A stretch of 64,000 nucleotides of DNA, from assembly GCA_017979445.1 (NCBI GenBank), contig CM030714.1, positions 13,821,892 to 13,885,891 on the forward strand, written 5' to 3'. Position numbers and translations under genes: made by a program. This stretch comes from Akebia trifoliata. Lineage: Eukaryota > Streptophyta > Magnoliopsida > Ranunculales > Lardizabalaceae. This document shows positions 10,545 through 21,702 of this stretch, piece by piece (within the stretch, counting starts at the first letter, position 1; each line of letters opens with the position of its first letter). The notes beneath the pieces were generated by a model. That model searched no databases. It worked only from the letters and a program-made list of their open reading frames with translations, and was not told the DNA's origin.

Positions 10545-11937
10545 TGGTGTGCTGTCGCATGCAATCAAAAATAAAATCTATACTCCTAAAATATAAATGT
10601 ATTAGTGCGAGTAAGGATCGTTCCCACGGAGAGTATCTAGCCTAGTTTTTATGCTATGTGAATAAAAAGGGGGGTTTCAAGTATAATGAAAATAATTTTA
10701 AGAAAAATAACTAAGGATCAATTCAAATAGAAGAATTAAAATCAATCAAAAGAACAAACATTGGTCTAAGTCAACTTCCACCATAGGAATTTTACAACTG
10801 ATCATCGATGCAAGTATATATCAATTCACAGTTTGAATATTCACCGTTGGAACTATTTTCCTATCTCTCCTTAGTCATAGTTAAATAGAAAACAAGCGAT
10901 TTAATTAACCCTAACTACTAAACAATCCAAAACAAGCGTTAAAGGTTTAATATAATAGTAGCCTTAAGAATTAGAGAGATCGATGAAGCTAAACAATACA
11001 AACACAAGCAGTTGTATTTAATTTAGTCAAGTGTTCTTCCTAAGATCTAATAATTTCTGACGCAGCAAATCATTAAATCTTAGTTGATTCATAAATTAGA
11101 GGGATCAAACAATTACGGATTTGATATCTAACCTAACAGTAGATTGCAACGAATAATAAGCTAGTAGGCCTCCTAGTAATTAAACGAGACAATAATGAAA
11201 ATAGGCATAGAAGAACATCCAATACTCAAAGCATAATTGAACCATAAAAATCAATTAGATCTCACAGTTTTTATTGATTCCCAGGCTTCCGTTTCCTTCG
11301 ACCAATTAGAAAAGTTTAGCCAAACAAAGCCATAATCAAAACTCCCAAAAAAAATTAGAGAAGAAGGGAGGAGAGAGATATCTTCTTCAAGTCTCTTTTC
11401 TTCTACTCGTTATTTTTCCTCCTTAGAAGCCTACAAAATCTCCTAAAAATATTCTTCAATAACAATATCCTAATCTAACTTATTAAGGAAAAATATTAAA
11501 AATAAAATAAAGTCCTAATATAACTAAGAAAGTTGTGTTTTAAATTGGAATTTTCGTACACCAGATTTGGAGACTTTCTCAAATAAATCGTATCAAATCC
11601 GCGTCAACAGTGCAAGTGTAGCAACTTCAAGTCCGCTTTCGACCTTGATACGGTCAATATATTTTCAAAACTCAAAACATGAAAGTTGTAGATATTTTTC
11701 TTAGCGTTCCATAGCATTTTGAATCATCTCAATTGGAGTTCGGATGAGAGAGTTATGCTCAGATTACGAAGTGATGTCGAAACTGTTCAAAATCGCCAAA
11801 TTAATTTCATTTTGCACTTAACACCTCCATTTGCATCCTAAGTCAAAATAAAAGAATAATGAGTACATTTAGGCATCAAATATGTATAAAGGACTAAACA
11901 TTAAAGGAGAAAAATATGGTATTTTTCATTCTCATCA
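10545..11937. mobile_element. Solo LTR (1393 bp) with target duplication GTCAT
   Basis: It begins TGGTGTGCTGTC, ends ATTCTCATCA, and is flanked by GTCAT at 10540-10544 and 11938-11942. The unoccupied site, with GTCAT once, is seen in the second duplicate at 13665-13669. There is no coding content. The family is not recognised. Confidence 0.9.
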
Positions 11938-11942
11938 GTCAT

Positions 11943-12361
11943 CCTTTGAGTGGGTGTGAGAAAATGAACTTGGTATTGGGCTTAGGGGATGGACTTGGGC
12001 TATGGCCTTTGAGTTAGGAGATGGACTAGGTTTATGGATAATGGTATTATGAACTTTGGGTTAAGGTCTTAGGGTGACTTGACTTGATTAGGATATGAAC
12101 TTTGTTTATGGACTTGGGTTAGAGTGTGGGTGATGGGTCAGTTAATAGAGAATGGATATATATTCGAATTGAATCATAGAAATGGTATGAAATTAGATTA
12201 GATTAGGGACAAGGTTGAACATGTAAAACTATATGACATGATGCATGAGGATGATGCCAAGTGGTAATGCAGGCTCATTGAAAGGCTTAAGTTCTTAATT
12301 GAAATTAATTTGAGAAAATTTAGATTTTCTTAATCGGTTCATGCAAATTGGGGTATCTACA
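11943..12361 (-). mobile_element. Older LTR fragment, first copy
   Basis: This starts within LTR-like sequence after the Tat LTR and ends on the plus strand in ggggtatctaca, the mirror of a TGTAGATACCCC LTR start. It is probably the element into which the gag-only Tat element jumped. Its other end would lie left of the window. Confidence 0.55.
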
Positions 12362-12459
12362 CCGTGAACGTAACCTTTGGATGAACCACGTAAAATCTTA
12401 TGATATGGGTATTATGATCTTACTCTTTTTTTGTGTGGTTATTTATCTTCTTTGCATTT

Positions 12460-13654
12460 GCTAAAATCGAAGTATGGGTGTTAGGTAAGGAGTTGGGGCT
12501 TCAAAATCAGGGTTTGTGGGAGGCTAGGGAAGCTTTTTGACCTACTTCTCTTAGGATTTTTGATTTGATACGAAAATAGGGTGTGGAGGCTCCTATTTAT
12601 AAAGTTTTTTAGAAGAATTAGGATTTGATTAGGGTTTTGACTTTAGTCTTATGAGATTGACTTGATTAGTTTAGATTAGGGTTTTGATTTAGGGTTTTGA
12701 CTTTAGTCTTATGAGATTGACTTGATTAGTTTAGATTAGGATTTTGATTTAGGATTTTGACTTTAGTCTTATGAGATTGACTTTAATACTTTGACTTTAG
12801 TCTTTCTTGGTTGACTTTTAATATCTTGACTTTAGCCTTATTTGATTGACTTTAGTCTTACTTGATTGACTTTAATTTTTGGAGAACCCCCTTTTATTAT
12901 ACCTTTAATTCTTTGGGCCCCCAGATGAAGGGGTCCTTGAATAAATATCCTGGCAACCATCAATAATTTTGCCTGAAAGCCTGATTGATCGATTTTTTGA
13001 TTCAAAATTTTAAAATAATTTTATTAATGTTTCAATTTACATTATTTAATGGTTTATTTATTAATTTTGAAATTCTTAATTATTAAAATTGTAAAATTAC
13101 TGTTTTATCCTCGGAGATGATTTTTTACGTTTTAAGTCATTTTTTAATGTTCCAGGATGTTTTGGAATCAGTTTTTCATAAGGTATTCAATGAGAATGTT
13201 GGTTTTTGTCATTTATGAAATTTTTGTATGAAATGGTCGTGAACTTTATGAGGGGTATTTTTGTAGTTTTGTTGAATTCTGTAAAAATTGGCGAAATAAT
13301 TTATTTGGTTTCGATTTGTTATTTTATGCGTTTGAATGAGTTTTCCTAAGCGTAACGTAGGCTCTAGGGTTGTTTTGATGTTAGGGGTATTTTGATAATT
13401 TGATCATTTTTAATGATTTTTATCGTGAAGTTTCTTTTTGGTCTGCAAGATGATGATTTCTATGTTTTTGGGATCGTATTTTCCTAGTATAGCATGGTTT
13501 CTAAGGTTTTGTCCGTTCGAGATACCTCATCCGGATTTCTAAAATATATCTGGTAACAAAATAAAGTGTTGGAATAATCATCCATCATTGGGAATCGTTG
13601 CGATCGGATTGACGAGTTGATTAATCAGGCGAGTGCAAAAATGAGGTGTCTACA
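12460..13654 (-). mobile_element. Duplicated partial Tat-type LTR
   Basis: This is the second copy of the 9302-10529 LTR portion, created by the tandem duplication rather than by an independent insertion. It carries the same TATA element at 12594-12603 and the same terminus, ggtgtctaca. It has a stretch (ttctttgggcccccagatga) that is missing in the first copy. Confidence 0.85.
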
Positions 13655-13669
13655 ATCAACATGTGTCAT

Positions 13670-14088
13670 CCTTTGAGTGGGTGTGAGAAAATGAACTTGG
13701 TATTCGGCTTAGGGGATGGACTTGGGCTATGGCCTTTGAGTTAGGAGATGGACTAGGTTTATGGATAATGGTATTATGAACTTTGGGTTAAGGTCTTAGG
13801 GTGACTTGACTTGATTAGGATATGAACTTTGTTTATGGACTTGGGTTAGAGTGTGGGTGATAGGTCAGTTAATAGAGAATGGATATAGATTCGAATTGAA
13901 TCATAGAAATGGTATGAAATTAGATTAGATTAGGGACAAGGTTGAACATGTAAAACTCTATGACATGATGCATGAGGATGATGCCAAGTGGTAATGCAGG
14001 CTTATTAAAAGGCTTAAATTTTTAATTGAAATTAATTTGAGAAAATTTGGATTTTCTTAATCGGTTCATGCAAATTGGGGTATCTACA
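13670..14088 (-). mobile_element. Older LTR fragment, second copy
   Basis: The duplicate of 11943-12361, ending in the same ggggtatctaca and followed by copia LTR sequence. Confidence 0.55.
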
Positions 14089-14330
14089 CCGTGAACGTAA
14101 CCTTTGGATGAACCACGTAAAATCTTATGTTATGGGTATTATGATCTTACTCTTTTTTTGTGTGGTTATTTATCTTCTTTGCATTTGCTAATATTAGTTG
14201 GGTTATCATTTATTGTCATTATAAAACAAGGTATTGGAAGATGTGGCATATAAGGTGTTTGATGAAATACCCAATAGGTGTTTGATCAAATTATTAAACG
14301 AGCTTCATAAAGGTGTTCACATACACAACA
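14089..14330 (+). mobile_element. 3' part of the copia 5' LTR
   Basis: From acgtaacctttggatgaacc onward it aligns with the 3' LTR of the same element (20413-20642) and ends in the same cacatacacaaca. The first ~330 bp of the LTR are displaced by the older LTR insertion. A duplicate of its left part lies at 12362-12459. Confidence 0.85.
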
Positions 14331-14332
14331 AG

Positions 14333-14345
14333 TGGTGTCGGAGCC
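14333..14345 (+). other. Primer binding site of the copia element
   Basis: TGGTGTCGGAGCC is two bases from TGGTATCAGAGCC, the plant initiator-Met-tRNA complement used by many copia and gypsy elements. It lies two bases after the LTR end. Confidence 0.85.
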
Positions 14346-14358
14346 TAGGGTGTTTGCA

Positions 14359-14723
14359 ATGGCAAAAAATGATACAACGATGACCGAAAGTTCTGATGGA
14401 ATAAAGTTTGAGGCGAAACTATTTAATGGAAAATCAAACTTTACATTTTGCCAAAGGAAGATGAAGAATATTCTTATCCAACAAGAGCTTCATAATTGTA
14501 TTTGAGATATTAAACCGAAGTTGGAGAACATGCTCAATGAAATATGGGAGGAATTGGATTTGAAGGTGATTAGTTCCATTAAGTTGTATATTTCCAATTA
14601 AGTCATGTACAACGTCATGGAAGCAAAAATCACAAAAGGAAAATGAGATAAGCTTGAAAAATTTTACATGAGAAAGATTTTATCCAACAAATTATCCCTT
14701 AAGGGCCAACTCTATGGCCTAAG
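14359..14723 (+). pseudogene. copia gag, N-terminal part
   Basis: This is the capsid precursor of a Ty1/copia retrotransposon. The ATG at 14359 follows the primer site closely, as in the family. The frame shows the hallmark block FNGKSNFTFWQRKMKNIL followed by QQELH, then an in-frame TGA near 14503 and further stops. The coding sequence is cut at 14723 by insertion of a Tekay-like LTR, with CTAAG duplicated, and resumes at 17890. The lineage within copia is not assigned. Confidence 0.85.
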
Positions 14724-17700
14724 TGTAACACCCCGAATTTTTAATTCGTATCTCGAGGAAAAATATATAGTGGAATTTTAAGAAAATCTTGAAAGTGGGA
14801 TTTAGAGGTAAAACTTTAGGATGTTTTTGATCATTTTTAATGGAATCTGACCTCACCATTAGATTCAAAATGATCGAAAAACATAGTTTAGCCTGTAAGC
14901 ACGCTCAAATGCGAGTCCGAATATAAAAGTTGCAAAATCCTCGATTATCGGGTCGGACCAGACTAAAACAGTGACTTTTTGTTAGAGGAATAATTTTTAA
15001 AATTTGATCATACCATTGGGTTCATAACGAAAAATTATTCAACATGAACTATTTATTTGTCATTTTTGGAGATCAGGAAGTTGAATTATCGCCAAAAAAC
15101 GAAAACGACATCAAGTTTAGGGGTCACGTCAGGCCAAAAATGTAAATTTTTGATAGAGACATAATTTATAAAAATTGACTATACCATTAGATCCGGAACG
15201 AAAAATTAGGCAAAATAGAGTATTCGTTTGTCAGATTTGGAGTCCGAATGATCAAGTTATCGACGATCCAAACAATTGACAAAATACCAATTTCGTCCCA
15301 ACTTTTATATTAAAAATAAAAAAAAAAAAAATTTTTTTAATTTTTTTTTAAACCCATCTTCCCCAACGCGTCATATGACCGAGACATATAAAACGAAAAT
15401 TTGTTTTTTTTTCTCCGATTTTTCCACTTCAGATCTCTCGCAAACGGTCCATTTTTGACGATCGCCGCAGAAGGGAGAAATGTCCGCAGCTTCGTTCTCT
15501 ACAAAACCCACCCAACCTATCTTCATTTCACTTTCTATTTCACCCGATATCGTCAAAAATCAGCCGTATTTGGATACGGAAATTTCGAAACTTTGACCTC
15601 GGATTTCGTCAGTTTCGGGGTCAAATCGCTTTCCGACGCAGAAGGGAGAAACGTCCGCCGCCTCATTCTCTACATAACCCAACCAAGTTCCTTCCGTTTT
15701 CTCGTCTTTTTCACCCCGTATAGTCAAAAATCAGCCGTATTTTTATACGGAGATTTTCGTCACTTCGACCTCGGTTTTCATCGATTTCGGGGTCAAACCA
15801 CCTTTCGCCGTAGAAGGGAGAAGAGACGAGCACGTCGAGATCTTCGAAACCACCAGGCCGGTTTCGAAAATCAGCCGCTTCGAAGTTCGGTCCGTCTCAA
15901 TTTCCGTGCCGATCGCCTCGATTTCCGCGCACAAGCTTTGATCCTTTCGCCTAGACATTGTAAGGAACTCTCAATTTCTATTATAATCGTAGATTGTGAA
16001 AATTGCACTTAGGATTTTATTGGAAAAATTTGGATGTATTTCCGAAATGTAGAATCTTTTGTTATTTCAAAAATTCACGCCAGAAATTGCATGATTGATA
16101 TGTTTAATTGTATTTTTAACAAATTATACGTGGGTAGGATATTTTAACGGGTTATTTCCATAAATTGGGTCTTGTGCACTGTTCGGACCCCGTTTGGATA
16201 TAAAATTTGCATTCTTTTTCAATATTATTGATAAAAATAAATGCTTTAGTTGGAAAATGTGATTTAATATTCAATGAACTCGTACTGAATTGATGAATAT
16301 CAGAAAATGGATGTTTTATTGAAGAGATTGAAAAGTGTAAAAATCGGAAAGAGGGAAAAAGGGTATGAAACGGTAAAATGTCAGAGTCACACCCGAGGGG
16401 TGATGTCTGCATTTTACGTTGTTGTGTTGTGTGCAGGTTGGTGAACAGATATCCAGGGATAATATTATTGGTTGCATGTTTATTTCCTTTCTGTTAGCGC
16501 GAGGCGCTCCGTTATGTTATTTATTTTAGGCCGGGTGGCCACACTTGCATGGTAGGAAACTGGATATCTATTCTCAACCTTGTATTGTTAATTTCTCTTT
16601 TGTTTTCAAATGAAAATAATATATATATATGTAACTATTTTGTGAGCTGTTAAAGAGTTTGTGAATGCCTGAAGGGATAGTGCATCATATCATCCGGAGT
16701 GGTGTACTATCCTGGGATGTACGGTAGGGACCACCAAACTCATACGTGGTATGGGACGCGTATGAGAGTGGAGTCACAACTGGAATCCGGGTTATTCCTC
16801 TCTATCTTTACCAGTGAACTTGTAATGTAAAGGTGGTCGTATACGAATGGTTTGCATATTTGGGAATCACATGTACGCCTGATAGGCATAGACGAAGATG
16901 ATTGGTCAGTGATCACTAACAATCTATAGTAGTCGAACGTTCTGACACATCGAAAAGAGACCCATTGCTTACGGTCACGTCAAACGGCCAGCCTGAGCCG
17001 GATAAATGGTCAACCAAACGTGGTAAGGGCAGCGACCGGCCACAAAATCAGGAACTAAAAACCAGAGAAGAATTGTAACATTATGTCCCGACTGGGAGCG
17101 ATCCAGTCGTGAATCCCAACTCTCTAATTCCAATACTCCACCATCGTGTATTATGTATCTGTTGCTTATTTTGATATATAAAATGAAATGCATGTTTATT
17201 GTTTCCATTTGATCAATTAGATTTGTATGAAAAGAGAATGTTATAGTGAGTACTGCTGATCGATGTAATGTGAGTTTTAAAATGTTTAGTTGCTCATCCC
17301 TGGTTATATGTACCAGTTAATCGTAGTTTTCTTCTGTGAAATTTTGTTTATTTTAAAATGATTCAGTATGTTTATTCGTTCATGTTAGGAGAGGTTATTG
17401 GCAGAAATTGTTGCTTCCTTACTGGGTAACCATTGTTACTCACCCATTCATCCTCCATTTTTTAGTTTCAGATCCGAAGCTTAGCGAGGCAGGAGTAGAA
17501 CATGAGTGAGAATCATCTGGTGGGTCAGATAGACAGCCAGAGTCCGTCACCTGGTAAGTATTGGAGTTATACTCCATTTGTCTAGGAGTATTATAGATTT
17601 GTATTGAGCGTTAGGACTCTTGTTAGAGTGAGAAAATTTTGTATAATCCCGTAAATTTTCTTCTTCCGCACTCTGATAATTCGTACGTTATTAGACGTGT

Positions 17701-17884
17701 ATAAGCTTCCGCTAGTATTATATTTTGCATATGTATGCAGGATTGTATGTCGTTTATCAGGTGAAGGTTGAACGCCTTGGAATGCTAACATAAACAGAGG
17801 AGACCATGCCGAAATTTCGAGGTGCCATTTAGTACCTCGAGATCTGACATGGGGATTTGTGTTAGCGTTCGGCGAGGCGCCACA
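14724..17884 (+). mobile_element. Tekay/Del-like solo LTR (3161 bp), target duplication CTAAG
   Basis: It starts TGTAACACCCCGAATTTT, ends GGCGAGGCGCCACA, and is flanked by CTAAG at 14719-14723 and 17885-17889. No internal region remains, so recombination between two LTRs is the likely origin. The first ~550 bp consist of three imperfect modules. The middle (15340-15960) is a less AT-rich segment with a 171-bp duplication. The last kilobase includes ggcgctc/cgcgaggcgc blocks shared with all sister copies. Sisters occur at 30884, 31804 (minus), 45639 and 52624, with a distant one at 39228. The Tekay assignment rests on LTR length and on the gag of the copy at 45639. Confidence 0.9.
15468..15810 (+). 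repeat. 171-bp tandem duplication inside the Tekay-like LTR
   Basis: Units start at 15468 and 15639 (cagaagggagaaa), and the next equivalent phrase (tagaagggag) is at 15811. Each unit contains ctcgttctctac, gtcaaaaatcagccgta and ttcggggtcaaa. Sister LTRs (for example 46370-46540 and 53355-53530) have only one unit. Confidence 0.85.
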
Positions 17885-17889
17885 CTAAG

Positions 17890-18330
17890 TTAGATGGGGG
17901 AGGGACTTGATTAGGAAGCACTTTAATACATTCAATCGGTATCTTAGTGTTTTGTTGAAGGTAGAAGTGAAGTTTGAAAAAGACAAAGCATTGTTTTTGT
18001 TGAGATCACTTCCTAATTCCTGCAAACACTTTTGGACTATACTTTTGTTTGGTAAGGAGACTTGCAAGTTAGAGTAGGTGGTTCAAGACCTTATCTTTCA
18101 CATGACCATGAATAAGTCAAGTGAGAATGATATTCAAGGTAAATGACTCATTGCAAAAGGTTCAAGTGAGTGAGGCCAAACAATGAGAAAAGAAAATCCG
18201 AAGGAAAAAATTATAGATCCAAATCTAGAAGTAAAAAAGAAGTGGAGTGATATTATTATGAGAAGAATGGACATTAAAAAAGATATTGTAGAAAGTACAA
18301 AATGGAGATAAAAAAAGGAACGAAGCCAAG
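17890..18330 (+). pseudogene. copia gag, C-terminal part
   Basis: This is the continuation of the copia gag after the nested LTR. A frame around 17965-18075 encodes EVKFEKDKALFLLRSLPNSC, followed by an LLFGKETCKLE stretch. It matches the conserved 'LLxSLP' helix of copia gag (UBN2-type). Downstream, at about 18220-18300, is a degenerate nucleocapsid knuckle in which both leading Cys codons have become Tyr (YYYEKNGH). Several frame breaks and stops are present. Together with 14359-14723 it makes one disrupted gag. Confidence 0.75.
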
Positions 18331-20060
18331 TCAAGCTCCATGGTAAGCATAGCATTAGAAAGCAATGGAAAACTCTTAGCGACATCTTCGAGTAATCTCA
18401 CTTCCAATTCTCGGATTTTAGATTCTGAGTGTACTTTTCATATTTGTTCCAATCATGATTGGTTTGATTCGTATGAACCTCATGACAGTGAAGATGTTCT
18501 AATGGGTAACGATGCAACATGCAAAGTCATTAGAATAAATACTGTGAAGATAAGAATATATGATGGGGCTGTTAGAACCTTGTGTAGTGTAAGGCATATG
18601 TCGGTACTCAAGAAGACTTTTATGTCCTTGGGTACAATCGACTTGTATCGGTGTTCATTTTCAACAAATGATAGAGTACTCAAGGTGTCTAAGGGAGCCA
18701 TGGTGATAATAAAAGGTGTGAAACTTGCAAATAACCTCTACAAGCTTTTGGGGAACACAATTATAGGTGGAGTTGCAATATCAAGAAGGAAAATTCTAGA
18801 AATGATGAAACTCAACTTTGACACTAAGACTTGGCCATATAAGTGAAAAAACAATACAAGAGTTACACCGATGATAATTGTTGAAGGGTGTTAGGCCATA
18901 CAAGCTATAATTTTATAAGTTTTGTGTGATGAGAAAGTAAAGTAAGGTGTTGTTCAAGATTGTAAATGAAGGAATCAAAAGTAAGGGATTGTTAGATTAC
19001 ATTCATTCTAATGTGGGGGCCTGTCAAAAGGGGGAGTTCACTACTTTATCACTATCATGGATGATTTTTCAAGAAAGGTTTGGGTTTAGTTTATGAAAGA
19101 GAAATCTGATGTTTTTGCCAAGTTTGTAGAATGGAAGACTAAGATAGAAAATTAAACAAGGAAAAAAGTCAAATATTTGAGAATTGATAATGGGGATGAG
19201 TATAAAGATGGCAAGTTCTTGAAGTTTTGTAAATAAGAAAGCATCATAAAGCATTTCATCATGAAGAAAAATCCTCAATAAAATGGTGCGATCGAGATGA
19301 TGAATAGAATTCTCATGGAAAGAAAGAGATGCATCATGTTACATGCAAGGTTGTCTAAATCATTTTGGGCAGAATCGATTAACCATGCTTGTTATTTGGT
19401 TAATCGGTCACCATCTAAGCTACTTGAATTTAAGTGTGCTGAAGAGATATGGACAAAAAATAAGTGGGCTACTTTATATTGAAGGTATTTGGATGTAAAA
19501 CATATGTTCTCATTCCTAGTGATGAGAGAAACAAGTTGCAATCAAAGTCACTCGAGTGCATCTTTTTCAAATTAGAAAGGGAGTGAAAGGATTCAAGCTT
19601 TGGGATCCGATAAATAAGATGAAAATTCTAAGTAAAAATGTGATTTTTGATAAAGGTTCCATTAAAAAGGGAGAATTAAAAAAAATGATAATGAGAAATT
19701 GGTTGTTGGTAACAAGGTAGTTGGTACCCTTATTAGCATGGAAAAAATTATAAAGGAAGAACCTCAAATTCTTATGATGAGTTTTCTAGCATAACACAAG
19801 GAAGACCAAGAAAAACCATCATACCACCTCAAAGGTATGGATGGGAAAATGAAGTGCACTTTGTACTAGTAGCAAGTGAGGGAGGTCTCATTAAATCAAT
19901 TACATGCGACAAGTTTGAACATTGCTTAAACTTGCTTAATCTCATTGCTTGTTGAGATTGGAGGGCACCTCCCCACTTGAGGTGCATGGAGATGAGATGT
20001 TTCTCATCAAGGGGGAAGTTTTATAAACACATTGAGGTTTCAACATTTCCAAGGGTCGAA
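18331..20060 (+). pseudogene. copia pol remnant: protease and integrase, reverse transcriptase missing
   Basis: An open stretch of 168 codons (18340-18846) contains the copia protease site. It reads LDSECTFHIC, where the family has D-S-G, so the catalytic Gly is lost. It continues with VLMGNDATCKV and a gag-pre-integrase block (LKVSKGAMVIIKG). In another frame, LGHISEKTIQELH (18834 on) is the start of the integrase zinc region. The integrase core follows with DDFSRKVWV (about 19060) and DNGDEY (about 19185), then ARLSKSFWAESINHACYLVN (19297-19482). From about 19790 the conserved GRPRKT-IPPQRYG spacer that precedes reverse transcriptase is visible. Soon after come the last codons of the polyprotein (KFEHCLNLL), so most of reverse transcriptase and RNase H has been deleted. 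Many stops and frameshifts. Confidence 0.85.
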
Positions 20061-20070
20061 GAGTTTTTTC

Positions 20071-20084
20071 ACTAAGATGAAGAT
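20071..20084 (+). other. Polypurine tract of the copia element
   Basis: actaagatgaagat directly precedes the LTR start TGTTGAAG. The usual copia form is aaggtggagat-TGTTG. Confidence 0.65.
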
Positions 20085-20642
20085 TGTTGAAGTATGACTC
20101 AAAATCAATTAGGCCCGATCCAAATGTTTTTTTTTTCTTATCGGTCCAAGGTAATTTGGGTTGAGAATGTAATTATGTAAGTAGCACAGTTTGTAATGCT
20201 TCTAAAAGATGGGGGTTTTTTTTTTTTTTGTAAAAGGTTTAACTTCAAGTCTAAGTCTTTTCTAGAGAAAAGCATGGAGAAAGAAAAAAAATCTAAGAAA
20301 GGAGGGTTGAAAGGTTTGAGAAGATTAAGATCTAGAAGAACTTGCTAAGTGATAGAGGTGACTCCTTGTATCAATTTACCTGGTTTTCTTTATAGTGGTC
20401 CAACGCTCATACCTCCATCGACGTAGCCTTTGGGTGAACCACGTAAAATCTCGTGTTGTGGGTATTGTGTTCTTACTCTTTTCTTTGTATGGTTGTTTAT
20501 CTTCTTTGCAATTGCTAATATTATTTGGGCTATCCTTCCTTGTCATTATCAAATAAGATCTTATAATGTGTTAGGTAAAATACCTAATAGGTATTTGATC
20601 AAATACTAAGTAAGCTTCACAAAGGTGTTCACATACACAACA
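20085..20642 (+). mobile_element. copia 3' LTR (558 bp)
   Basis: It starts TGTTGAAGTATGACTC and ends CACATACACAACA, matching the 5' LTR end at 14330. It contains poly-T runs. The 3' flank begins cattt. The 5' target duplication cannot be read because the left part of the 5' LTR is outside the window. Confidence 0.85.
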
Positions 20643-21194
20643 CATTTACTCCTCTTATAAAATTATTTAGAACCTTAAGAGTTTTGACACTTCTATCATT
20701 TGATCATCATGATTAGCAAGGTTCAAAGAGGTGTAAAAGACGATCAAGGACATTTTGATGATGGCTAAACAAGGTCATTTAATATGGTTTGTTGAAATTA
20801 AGAGGAACTTATGGAGTTTGGACATTTATAAAGCCAAGGGTTTCCCAAAGACCTATAAATAGAAGACTTCTCCTAGGCAAATAGGATAGTCAAGTTGGAG
20901 CTTCAAAATTCTATTAAATTTTTTTATTGAAGCCTTTTAAAGTCCCAAAATTATGTTCAGATACTATCTCATATATTTCAAACGTTTAAAAAAAAAAAAA
21001 AAAAAGAAGAAGAAAACCAAGGTGGAGAAAACATTTAATTTTCTATTTTTACTACTTGTACCCCCAATCCTACTACTGCCTCCCGCACTCCAATTTCTTT
21101 ACCTTTAAAGTTCAATTTAACTTGAAGCAATGTTTGAACATACAATAGGTTTCGCCCATACTCTAATCGATTCAGCTAAAAGGGGTGCAACCCA

Positions 21195-21475
21195 TTAAAA
21201 TCGTGGGACAAGGTGGTTCCGACCTCGATAAGAGTTGACCCTTTCAACATTTCAATCACAAGGTGGTTCAGCTTTTATAAGAGCTGACCCCTTCAACTCT
21301 ATCAACCACAATGTGGTTCAGCCTCAAAAGATCCGACCCCTTCAACCTTTCAATCACAAGGTGATTTGGCCTCTATAAGAGCTGACACATTCAAGCTTTC
21401 AACCACAAGGTGGTTCAGCTTCTATCAAAGCCGGTCCCTTCAACTCTGTCAACCACAAAGTGGTTTGGCCAAGTG
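21195..21475 (+). repeat. ~58-bp tandem repeat (cacaaggtggttcagc units)
   Basis: Five imperfect copies of 'caaccacaaggtggttcagc' followed by 'tataagagctgaccccttca'. Many contain the self-complementary aaccacaaggtggtt, so each unit can fold. Confidence 0.85.
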
Positions 21476-21692
21476 GTGTGGCCTCCTCAAGGAGGTAACT
21501 CCATAAGGTAATACGGTCTCCTCAAGGAGTCAACCCTTTAGTACAATATCTTCATAAGGATCAATTCCTTTAGAAAGTCAATCTCCTTATTAAATAACTT
21601 AGAACTACCCAAGTAGAGTCAGAGGGAAAAATTATAGTATTGACAAAATAAACCTAGGTAAGAACTTTCATGCTTTAAATTAATAAGCCAAC

Positions 21693-21702
21693 TTTATAAA
21701 TA
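21693..21702 (+). promoter_or_regulatory. TATA box of the third gypsy element LTR
   Basis: tttataaata is followed by aggagacttctcct. The paralogous ctataaatagaagacttctcct lies at 20853. Confidence 0.5.

Larger units (their letters stand above)
9302..12459. repeat. Tandem duplication, first unit
   Basis: This unit starts and ends at GCTAA (9302-9306; the next unit begins 12460-12464). It contains part of the Tat LTR, an older minus-strand LTR fragment and a piece of copia LTR. It also contains a 1393-bp solo LTR, plus its extra GTCAT, that the second unit lacks. Without this insert it is about 1760 bp. Confidence 0.9.
12460..14186. repeat. Tandem duplication, second unit
   Basis: This 1727-bp unit repeats the first in the same order. 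The right border continues as ...tttgctaatatt in the copia LTR, and the inter-unit junction reads ...tttgctaaaatcg. The joint therefore shares GCTAA with both parents. Confidence 0.9.
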
